Assembly (NCBI GenBank): GCA_030141605.1
Contig: JAQGDQ010000458.1
Coordinates: 1-64,000 of the forward strand
From: Tubiluchus corallicola
Lineage: Eukaryota > Priapulida > Priapulimorpha > Priapulimorphida > Tubiluchidae
DNA length: 64,000 nucleotides
Direction of reading: 5' to 3'
The notes beneath the pieces were generated by a model. That model was not told the origin of the DNA, made no database searches, and saw only the letters and a program-made list of their open reading frames with translations. Shown piece by piece: positions 55,523 through 64,000 of this stretch (positions are counted from its first letter, which is position 1; the number at the start of each line of letters is the position of its first letter). A program made the position numbers and the translations under genes.

Positions 55523-55880
55523 ATGTTCACTACATACGTACATGTGTTCACTATAAACGTACATATGTTCACCACATATGTACATGAGTTCACTACATAC
55601 GTACATGTGTTCTCTACATATGTCCATGTGGTCGCTACATACGTCCATGTGTTCACTACATACGTCCGTGTGTTCACTACATACGTCCATGTGTTCGCTA
55701 TATTCGTACATATGTTCACTACATACATACATGTGTTCACTACATCCGTACATGGGTTCACTACATCCGTACATGTGTTCACTACATACATACGTGTGTT
55801 CGCTACATACGTCCATGTGGTCGCTACATACGTCCATGTGTTCTCTACATACGTCCGTGTGTTCACTATATACGTACATG
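55523..55880. repeat. 21-bp minisatellite, about 17 copies
   Basis: Unit TTCACTACATACGTACATGTG with variants. Because the 21-base period is a multiple of three, several frames on both strands stay open (55330-55959, 55463-55879, 55523-55906, 55578-55913). Their products are simple peptide repeats; no gene is inferred. Confidence 0.97.
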
Positions 55881-57299
55881 TCACAACCACTAGTACACGG
55901 TCATGAGTTATAATAAGAAAAGCGTCATACTCTAGCCCATCTATAAAAGTAAACAGCACGAAACAAAAAAAAAACCACTTTTCAGTACTTACACAAGCTT
56001 GAATAAATTAATAAAACAACAAAATTTAAATATCATAATTAAAAAGAAAACACGTATAAAACAGTATGCCCAACAGAAAGACTAATGTAAAGTTTTAGCT
56101 TTACCAAATGGTTATTTTAACACTGAAAACGTATCAATCATTTTGATACCATGACCACTATACACTAACAACTGTACTTAATGCAATACATACAACTCCA
56201 AACATTTTGATTAAATTAACAACCAGTCTTTTCACACTGTTTATAAACTGATACGTGAAGACCACCATCTTGAGAAATGCTGAAAGAAGAAGGGGGGCTG
56301 ATAAAATGTCAGTCAACTTGCAAATGAGTACAAAACGACCCGGCATAATGATATTTATAAATGTAGATGCATTGCTGTTTTATTGGTACGGCTAATAGCT
56401 CAAAACTAACTGAAATAGTTTAATGGGAGAAAGAGATAATTTATTAATGCAGCCAAACGTCGTTATACTGCCAAACTCGCTCACAGCCTGCAAAATGACC
56501 AGGAACGAAGTGGCCGTATTCAAATGTATATAAAACTAACATGTTATATCACCACCTATTACTCGCCAGGGAAATTAATATACATGTTCAATGGGAAAAT
56601 ACTGTCAGCAGTCTCAACTAGCACCAGTGGCTTCTCAATATAATGCCAAGTGCACGAGTCTGATAGTTGGGTTGTTGATAGTTCCGTCGAGTTGCTGACG
56701 CTGACCAGTGGTCACACATTATGAAAAATAATGCAGCATGCTATCATGTTTTGATTGTTTATAAGCTGTACTGCACATTGTACAATCACAATAATATTAT
56801 TGTCAATGTCATAATGACAAGAAAACATGTGGCTAAGTTACATTTCTAAATTTGTAGTTACGACAAAACCTTTTTTACATATGCATGTTTAGTTTAGCAG
56901 CAGGCTTACAATCTATTACATAGCTGAGTAGATGATACATTTATTATGAAAATAAAAAGCCTCTAATAAAGATGATTGACCGTTAGTGAGTCAACAAATT
57001 GCAAATTAATTTAATCATTTTCTTTTAATTCATTAACTTTTAGAATTAAAAATTAAGGATCCTCTAACTTGTGGACATTTGTCTGATTGTTTTCTGATTC
57101 GTTTTATGGCAGAATTTAACACCTTGTAAAAATCCCAAACTGACTCACAGACTGATTTATTTTTTCTTCCAAAGTGGGCAGTATAAGGAGGTTTGAATGT
57201 AGATAAACTTGGCATTTTAACTACCAAACGGCAGTCACTTTCAAGAGACTTAAAAGATTTAAATCTAAAAGTTCAATTTAAATTTAAACAAAATAAACT
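55881..57299. other. Intergenic between ZF14 and ZF15
   Basis: AT-rich with no gene. Minus-strand GTAAGTACTG donor-like site near 55990. Open frames at 56158 and 57033 have no domain. Confidence 0.4.
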
Positions 57300-57767
57300 T
57301 CTATGACTTTTCCCTGACGAAATATTGATTTTCCATGACCAAGATAGGCAGAAATTGCATTACCAGTATACATATTCAAACATTTTTGTGTATGGACATT
57401 CATACATATACTGATATATAATGTGTCAACGCAGTTGCAGTAGTGGTAACGAAATTACACTAATCACATTAAATGAACTTTCTTAATCCAATCATTATTT
57501 TTGGAACAGAAATCAAAACTGGGAACCTGCAGTAGCAAAATTTTATTTGAACACGAATCGGTGAAAAATGTGTTTGGAAAAATATCGGTTCACACTGATT
57601 ATTTTTGCAACCCTTTCCAATTTCCCTGACTTTTCGCCCCATTTTCATCATTTTCCCTGAATTTTTACCAAATTATCTTCTTCCCTGACTTTTCCATGGC
57701 TTTCCAGGATAGCCTGTATTTTCAAGGATTTTCCAGGATTTTTCCTGACCATAGGAACCCTGCATGC
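57300..57767. mobile_element. Probable hAT-like element with CCCTGA/CCATGA words
   Basis: The right end GACCATAGGAACCCTG (complement CAGGGTTCCTATGGTC) follows many TTTTCCCTGA, TTTCCATGG and TTTTCCAGGA words. This is a pattern seen in a widespread hAT-like family. The left end near TGACTTTTCCCTGACG is indistinct. Confidence 0.55.
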
Positions 57768-57880
57768 TCTTCTCATAAGAACGACAGCCATTAGATAGAT
57801 GAAATATTGAGTTTATCTAATCAACAAATCATCTCTTATTCATTCAATACATTGTGCATATAAGTACCACGGATAAAATA

Positions 57881-58747
57881 TCACCAAGATGATGTCACGG
57901 AAATAACAGAAGGAGCTGCGGGAGAGTGATGAGCCCGCCGATGCTTCGACATGTTGCTCTGATCGCTAAATCGTTTGCCGCAGTGTTCACAAGAGTACGG
58001 TTTTTCGCCGGTGTGCTTACGAATGTGCCGCTGCAAGTGCTCTCTGTTTTCCGTGTGATAAAAGCACAATTTGCACTGAAACTGACGTTTATTGCTGATT
58101 TGCATGAAGGAGTTCGGATCACCAGGATTTTCAATGTCTTCAACTTTTGGAAACGTTTTCCTGCCGCACATTTTTTGAGTGTTCTTTCGCTGCTGTAACC
58201 CCTGCTTTGGTCTAACTTTGCCTCTGCTAGGTCGACAATGCATGCTGGTTTTGGAAAATGACCGAGAAACACTACTCTGCGGTAAGGCAAATGCTCCCAC
58301 GGGTGTTGACAAAGAGTTAACCTGCATTTCCGTTTTTACCACGCCTTCTATGTCACACGGACTGTTAAAGTGAAAGGAAGGCACCTTCGCTTTTGCTATA
58401 GCAACTGATCCTGCTAAAGTGTGAGTTAGATCATTCTCTGCATCTAAAACGATAGCACAAGAGTCAGCATCATTATTATAGCTAAACATCTCCATCATGT
58501 CTCTTTCCACATTAGCACTATAGCCATTGTCTACATCATCTAATTCTTCCTCAATAAAAACGTTTGGTTCAGCTTTGAGCGCTACAGTGGCTGCACTGGC
58601 TTCATATGCGGAGGTCGGAGGATTCTGTCCGATGCAAACTAGTATCTTGCAATGCCACGTTCTCGTATGTGCAAAGAAGATCTCCTCGCTCATAAAACAT
58701 TCCGAACACGCTGTGCATTTGTAATAAATCTGCGCTTCTTCCTCCAT
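57881..58747 (-). CDS. ZF15: array-family C2H2 zinc-finger protein, first gene in transcription order
   Basis: 288 aa, ATG at 58747 (MEEEAQIYYKC), the shortest leader before the N-terminal finger. That finger retains the final cysteine (ILVC), like ZF1-9 and unlike its neighbours ZF10-14. The linker has two SUMO-type motifs, LKAE and VKTE. The basic region RPSRGKVRPKQG..QRKN precedes the pair from F223, which starts FQC. Contacts are N,E,H,R and D,S,N,K, and the last finger is H-x3-H. A 15-residue S/P/V tail ends the protein. The acceptor leaves the first exon base at 58770. The RPS9 start is 3.4 kb away in divergent orientation. Confidence 0.93.
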   Translation of the reverse strand: MEEEAQIYYKCTACSECFMSEEIFFAHTRTWHCKILVCIGQNPPTSAYEASAATVALKAEPNVFIEEELDDVDNGYSANVERDMMEMFSYNNDADSCAIVLDAENDLTHTLAGSVAIAKAKVPSFHFNSPCDIEGVVKTEMQVNSLSTPVGAFALPQSSVSRSFSKTSMHCRPSRGKVRPKQGLQQRKNTQKMCGRKTFPKVEDIENPGDPNSFMQISNKRQFQCKLCFYHTENREHLQRHIRKHTGEKPYSCEHCGKRFSDQSNMSKHRRAHHSPAAPSVISVTSSW

Positions 58748-58770
58748 ACTGAAACATAGGGAGATTTTAG

Positions 58771-58885
58771 CTGAAATTAAGATGCAAAATACTCTTAGTG
58801 AGCACTGCTCTGAGAAAACATTAACTGGAGCATAAACTAAATTAAAATTATAACATTGAATGTTTGTGTATTTGGAAAAACAGGC
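58771..58885. other. Presumed 5' intron sequence of ZF15
   Basis: Directly upstream of the acceptor. AT-rich. Confidence 0.35.
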
Positions 58886-58889
58886 AAAT

Positions 58890-58924
<35 letters not shown>

Positions 58925-58926
58925 TT
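58886..58926. repeat. (AATC)n microsatellite
   Basis: About ten AATC units followed by AATTTATTTCACTCC. Confidence 0.97.
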
Positions 58927-60808
58927 ATTTCACTCCAGCAATACATATACAATACATCAACATACAATATTATTGAAACAAAAAGAAACAGTATAGGTAA
59001 AAAAATGTTGATGAAGTCAAATTAACCAAATAAAAGAATTGCTGTATGACACATTGAAAGCTTGGCTTGTTAAGGTGGCAGAAATGTGAATGAAAGAATG
59101 GTTAGGGTTAGTAGACATGATGGAATGGAAAAAAAATAGTAAGATTAGGGATAGGAAGAAGGAAGAGGAGAAGAAACGACCACAGTGTATCTTTAATTTA
59201 CATAGAGCTGTATTAAAATAGCATTATAATTGAGTGGAGGCCATATATTGTGACTGCATGAGACATGGAACCATTAAAATTGTATTATAAGTATGAATCA
59301 AAAATGGTCCTTTTCAAGTACTTTTTGAAACTATAAATAGTTTTGTGTATTTTTACTCGGGCACTTATTTTATTCCAGTTATTGGGGGCTGTGAATTTAA
59401 TAAAGTATAAAATAAGTGACCTTTACATGATATTCATAAAATACAAGTGAATAACCAACTGCACAGATGATGACAGTAACTTCAGAAACAAATGTGGCAG
59501 CACTGTACATTTCTCATCACTATATTAAGCATAACGTGGTGTTGTAGCTGTGTTTAGTAAGGCACATTAGTAGAATTGCATCTAGAGTAACGAAGTAACA
59601 ATGTATTAAAAAAAAGAAATTCCACGTAGTTAATAATTTTATTTAACAGCAGCACTAAAAGTATTTGTCAGTAAAAATAACTGTAAAAAACCGCTGACTG
59701 CAAGTCCACAATGTGTCTATTGCAAATGCTGGCAGTTTAGTTAGAAGATGCACAGAAAAACTTTTCTTGCAAAACATTTGTTTACGCAAAAGGTGCAAAT
59801 TTTGTTCAATGTTCCTACAACTCCTTATTTTGGGTCCATACATTACATGTTACTTAAATAATAAAAGAGCATATAAGACCAAAAAGACTCAGTTAGTCAT
59901 AAGTGTAAATTAACGATATCAGACAGCCACATAAGTTAAAGAAAAAGTACAGTCGCACTGCTACAAGACATAACTTCTTCAGCTTGAAGGTCATGGACAG
60001 ATGCAGGGGTGTATTAACCAATAGGCTAACTGCGCTATGGCCTAGAGTGTGAAAGTTTTAATGGCGTCACATTTTAGAAAAAATTCTTATTCTCCTCAGA
60101 AAATGTGTATACTTTCAAATTCATGTAAAGGCCGTATTTTATAACACACCACAGGCAGTTACAGTGGAGAGCTTTTATATAAGTACCACATAATGAACAG
60201 GTGCAAGGTATTACATCTTAAGCAGTTATGCAGCCTGCTTAAATATAAGTGCTATGCAAATATATGTAATTAACAATGACCAGTGTTAACCTCATTAACA
60301 GTGTTTCTAGTTCATCACAAGTAATTGTTTAATCTGCTCATGACATAAACAACCATAAATTCACAATAGAGATGGGCGGTACAGAACTATCAGCTTAGGG
60401 CGTCGTAAAGTCTCGATAAGCCCCTGGATAGATGGAACAGTTTCCCAGAGAATGCGGTTTTTTGCAAGCTTTGTAGCTTCTTTCAAAAACATTGTTGGTG
60501 ATACACATGGCAGAACTATCAGATACAGCATCAAGATTGTGACACTAAATAGATTTTAATATGTCAGATAGTTATGATCTGTCAATAGGCAAAGATGCCT
60601 AACACAGTACCAAATGTCTATGATGTGATAAGGCCATATAAGCAACATAATAACAGTGTAATATATCCTGGTATGTAAAGTACATGTAAAATTATGAATT
60701 TAGTGGAAACCTAGAAAATCTTAAATCAGATAAGTGAATATTCAAGAGCTCAAGATGTCTAACAGCTTACCCAGTGTAACTATTATCAATTTGTTGTCAA
60801 CTATACAT
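58927..60808. other. Spacer between array and RPS9, part 1
   Basis: No gene recognised. It begins with a tract resembling a LINE 3' tail next to the AATC repeat (CACTCCAGCAATACATATACA). A minus-strand donor-like CTGG|GTAAGC near 60768 could belong to ZF15. Any promoter for ZF15 or the whole array would be expected between here and RPS9. Confidence 0.4.
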
Positions 60809-61358
60809 AGGGTTACCATACATCTGGGTTTCCCCGGACACGTCCTCTTTACGGGCCTCTGTCCGGGCGGGTTTTCAAAAAATCGGCAGTTTGTCCGGGT
60901 TTTGCCTCAATCCGTATGTATGGACATTGCCAACTGCAGGGGCGTGCGACAGTATGAGACAAAAGAAAAGCTCGTTAATTTTCAATACAAGATGTTGCTA
61001 ACATCTCAAAATGCAACCCTTGTATAAGCTTTGTGTACATATTTACTGAACAAAAGTAAGCGATGCATAAATCACTATGAGTCACACAACTCAGACGGCT
61101 GTCGATACTCGGCATATTCGCTAATGAATAACTATGTGCAGCATGGTACCAACGCACTTGATCTTGACATTGAGTCACTACTGTTAAAAATTTACAACTT
61201 CTTCTCAATTTACACTGGTCGAACCGAACATCTGAAAGAATACTGCGAATTTGTTGAAGTGGAATATTGTCAGCTCCTTTAATTTATCACTATTTTTGCC
61301 TATTTACAAGTGAGCGAAAAAGTGTCCTCTTTTTCAACTCAGGCAACATGGTAACCCT
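60809..61358. mobile_element. DNA transposon remnant with AGGGTTACCAT ends
   Basis: Terminal inverted repeats AGGGTTACCAT and ATGGTAACCCT, 550 bp apart. The left sub-terminal part is unusually GC-rich (GGACACGTCC..CTGTCCGGGCGGG) and ends of the same character occur near GTGTCCTCTTTTTC. Flanks CTATACAT and CCATACAT are similar but offset, so the target duplication is uncertain. Confidence 0.65.
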
Positions 61359-62134
61359 AACCATACATGCATTGTGTGTGAAAATGTGTGCATATTCTGA
61401 TACAAATTGTCACAGCACGCTTTTGCTATCTGTAAAATACATAGGTTTAGGCTTCAGCAATTAATTTTTTAATTACTAATTTTAATCATTCGATAACACC
61501 ACAGGCAAGCGTAGAAAACGGACTTTTTATATTTCAAGTGCAAAAACAATTTTGTAAAAATCAGATTATCAAATCGGATTATCATGCTTTGCAGTAAAAA
61601 CCAAAACAGGAAAAAAAATCAATAAAGTGTGACCTCGCTGGCACATTTTGTACGAGCTCATTCAACAGCAACGAAGAGTGAGCACCAGAATGGAACTACG
61701 CCAGTCTTACAAGCTGCAATGTCACAAAATAAATTTAAAGAAAGCTCAAGTATAGACCCGCTTTCATAACCCGGTTGATAATTGTGTATATTTAATATCT
61801 TTGTCTACCTTTTCAATGCAAAGCTTAGCTTGTACTTTTTGCGGTGCACACAAATAAGTTTAGTTGCAGAAGCCTAGCAGCCTCCCAAATAAAAACAGTA
61901 CGCGCTAACATCGCTACATCAAAAATATGTACTTAGTACTCTTATGTGCCAAGCCTTCACACGGTTCTTTAAAGACCTTGGACAGGCGTCGCAACGATTT
62001 AAAATCAGTTGCTTTTAGAAGTCTTCTTTTTTTGTCACTTATTATAAATGAATGGTAAATTATGCGCATTAATACTAAAACTGCTGTAGAAGGAAGTGAC
62101 GACATTCGCCAAACGGAGGTTACGTACTACATAA
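61359..62134. promoter_or_regulatory. Region upstream of RPS9, presumed promoter
   Basis: About 0.8 kb between a transposon remnant and the inferred RPS9 transcription start. No TATA box near the start (GGTTACGTACTACATAA precedes it), as usual for ribosomal protein genes with a pyrimidine initiator. Confidence 0.4.
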
Positions 62135-62184
62135 CTTCCTTTCGGTGTTATGGTGTACGAACGTTAGTTCGTGTTTAGCGTTTG
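62135..62184 (+). other. RPS9: RPS9 untranslated exon 1 with 5' TOP-like start
   Basis: CTTCCTTTC at 62135-62143 looks like a terminal oligopyrimidine start, the translation control element of animal ribosomal protein mRNAs. TTTG|GTAAGA at 62184/62185 is a good donor. The inferred intron runs to an acceptor near 63604. One short upstream reading frame (ATG at 62150, five codons) lies in this exon, which is unusual for a TOP mRNA and makes the exon model provisional. Confidence 0.6.
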
Positions 62185-63604
62185 GTAAGATATTTTCTGA
62201 TAATGCTAGAACGTTATCGCTTAATTTGTTAATGTCTTTCAACGTCTATTGCATTAGTAATCGCGTAGATTTATTTTCGAGGCCTGCTGTTGACTAACGA
62301 GATTGGATTTTTTAGATTCCAATTTTAAACAATACTGTAGCGTTAATTTTGAAGATTTGAATACCAGAGGATTATTAGCTAGTTATTAAAGGTACGCTTA
62401 TGAAATGCGGGAGTGCTAAGCTCCTTGAGTAAGACTTGATCTATAGTCTTTTATATGCACTAACATGTTAGCGGATAATAAGCTTTAAATCCTGTACTTA
62501 AGTGTTTATGAACCATTTTTGAATTTTCTTGCCAAATTGTGCCCATATAATAGGACATATTTGAATCTATTTGTTCAATTTTTGCCAGCAAGCCTTTCAA
62601 AAAATAAACTGAAAATGTAAAACAATAGCTTTTAATGTCTGTATAAAAACTGTGTGCAGTGGAGGGTGCAGGTAAATACAGATACGGAATAATTTATTTG
62701 TCTCAATAACATAATCAACATAGCATTAACAAATGATATGACTACTAAGAGAGACAGGGTGGCGAAAAGACCGAAAGGTCATCGAGTCTGCCACCCTTCT
62801 ACGGATTTAATAACAAAACTCTACTTAGATTAGTACTGTGAACTATGAAAGTTAAACTATAATGTAAATTAAATTATATTTTATCTAAAGCATTATTCTT
62901 GTATATCAACAGTTGTTAGTTACTACCACATGCATATGTTATACTTGCATAGCTGGATTAGTCAGTAATATGTGAAAATAATTTGAAGTTACAAATTAAA
63001 ACTTAATCAACATTTTCTCATATAGCGTAACTGTTAATTGATACTGACCACATGCAGCCATAAGCATAGCGAGGGCATGCACCACTTACCACAGGTTTGA
63101 CTATAAGTGTTTCGCTAAATTCACATGTGCAAACTGAATAACCATCCATGTATAACGTAATTCCATAAGGTCATTTTCAGTATTTTATCTCAAACCTTAA
63201 GCATCTGGAAATATTTACAAACACGATTAACAGGACGTAAAATAATTAACGAGCATAGAATTATAAATCAATCTATAGCTTAAGATGATTATTAATAAAT
63301 ATAACAAAAATCAAACAGAAAATGTATTGACGCGAATCGTAAGTCTATAACTGCTGTCTTTGTATGTTGTCTATAATGTAACATTGTGGAGAACAAAATT
63401 TAGCATGAAGAAGTATAAGATGTTATAGCCCAAAATGTCTTCTTCGTATAAAAATTTAATCCTGGGTATACCCTAGGACCGTGGTGGAGAGGATATATTT
63501 TATTGTGTACATGGCTTGCGGTGTATGAAATACACTTGGCTAAGCTTTTCTATGTGGAATATAAATTGAGCATTAATGTTATTTTTATTTATGTTTTTCA
63601 AAAG
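62185..63604 (+). other. Inferred RPS9 intron 1
   Basis: AT-rich. Contains the hairpin repeat at 62680-62800. The acceptor is proposed at TTTTTCAAAAG (first exon base 63605). Confidence 0.5.
62680..62800. repeat. LINE-tail-like hairpin element, copy 2
   Basis: GGGTGGC (62757-62763) pairs with GCCACCC (62790-62796). Inside is GACC-GAAA-GGTC (62769-62780), a small stem with a GNRA-type loop. Preceded by AATTTATTTGTCTCAATAAC. Related to 43735-43840. Confidence 0.7.
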
Positions 63605-63624
63605 TAGGTAGGACTAAGACGTAA

Positions 63625-63777
<153 letters not shown>

Positions 63778-63956
63778 TGACTAATTTAAATGATGGTTTA
63801 CAATTTTGCTGCTATAATGATAATAGTTAAAATTTTATGGATGGGTTTTTCTTCGTAAATTATATTATAGTCGTGTTTGATGTTTAATATACAGTCTTAT
63901 GCAAGCTTTACTCCAAGTTTAAAATAAAAACTGATGTGAGTTTACAAATATAACAG

Positions 63957-64000
63957 GAGAGTATGGCCTGCGCAACAAACGCGAAGTATGGAGGGTGAAA
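63957..64000 (+). CDS. RPS9: Ribosomal protein S9 (uS4), coding exon 2 (partial, runs off window)
   Basis: After the acceptor AACAG (63952-63956) the frame continues G-EYGLRNKREVWRVK, matching the next conserved part of RPS9 without a gap. The intron 63731-63956 is 226 bases. The rest of the gene lies beyond 64000. Confidence 0.97.

Noticed and set aside
55330-55959. Open frames of 111-209 codons with periodic HVFTTYV or CSEHMYV type repeats
   Set aside because: The minisatellite period is 21 bases, so all frames stay open; no evidence of a gene.
3776-58747. N-terminal module as a ZAD domain
   Set aside because: ZAD has four cysteines over about 75 residues. Here the spacing C-x2-C-x12-H-x4-H fits a C2H2-type finger of 22 residues.

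Overview
The window is metazoan nuclear DNA. It is AT-rich, its genes contain GT-AG introns, it is full of cut-and-paste transposons and simple repeats, and at the right edge it carries the first exons of a canonical animal ribosomal protein S9 (uS4) gene. I cannot name the species. The transposon mix (hAT-like, pogo/Tigger-like, LINE) and the lack of KRAB, ZAD or BTB domains fit an invertebrate, but that is an inference.

The main content is a tandem array of 15 paralogous C2H2 zinc-finger genes, called ZF1 to ZF15 here from left to right. All are on the minus strand, between about 3.8 and 58.8 kb. Each has an uninterrupted coding exon of 261 to 473 codons with one plan: a short leader; an N-terminal divergent zinc finger with extra cysteines (core Y-F/Y-K-C-T-A/S-C-S-E-C, then A/V-H-T/S-R and W-H-C-K); a long acidic, low-complexity linker that nearly always holds a psi-K-x-E SUMO-type motif; a basic patch; and a C-terminal pair of C2H2 fingers joined by an HTGE-K/R-P type linker. 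ZF12, ZF13 and ZF14 have extra finger units. The finger framework is conserved, but the predicted DNA-contact positions differ between paralogs. Neighbours tend to be most alike (4/5, 8/9, 10/11, 12/13), as expected from local tandem duplication.

All 15 genes have a good 3' splice acceptor (mostly TTTCAG) 18 to 55 bases upstream of the ATG, so every coding exon is an internal or terminal exon preceded by untranslated sequence located elsewhere. In two places, ZF4/ZF5 and ZF7/ZF8, the next gene's stop codon lies only 251 and 355 bases upstream of the acceptor. Shared leader exons, run-through transcription or trans-splicing are therefore worth testing.

Layout: 1-3.6 kb, repeats including an hAT-like insertion and an ACCACACC-type array. 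3.6-15.3 kb, ZF1-ZF6. 15.3-22.2 kb, a transposon-rich gap with a nested hAT in a Tigger-like element and a candidate leader exon. 22.2-27.6 kb, ZF7-ZF9. 27.6-34 kb, a gap with a broken LINE. 34-58.8 kb, ZF10-ZF15 separated by several-kb gaps full of MITEs and minisatellites. 58.8-62.1 kb, spacer. 62.1-64 kb, RPS9 on the plus strand, divergent from the array and marking its right edge. The left edge is not visible.

The inferred role of the array is a lineage-specific family of nuclear DNA-binding regulators, probably SUMO-modified and possibly repressive, with a common N-terminal interaction module and diversified DNA recognition. No function has been shown for any of them here.
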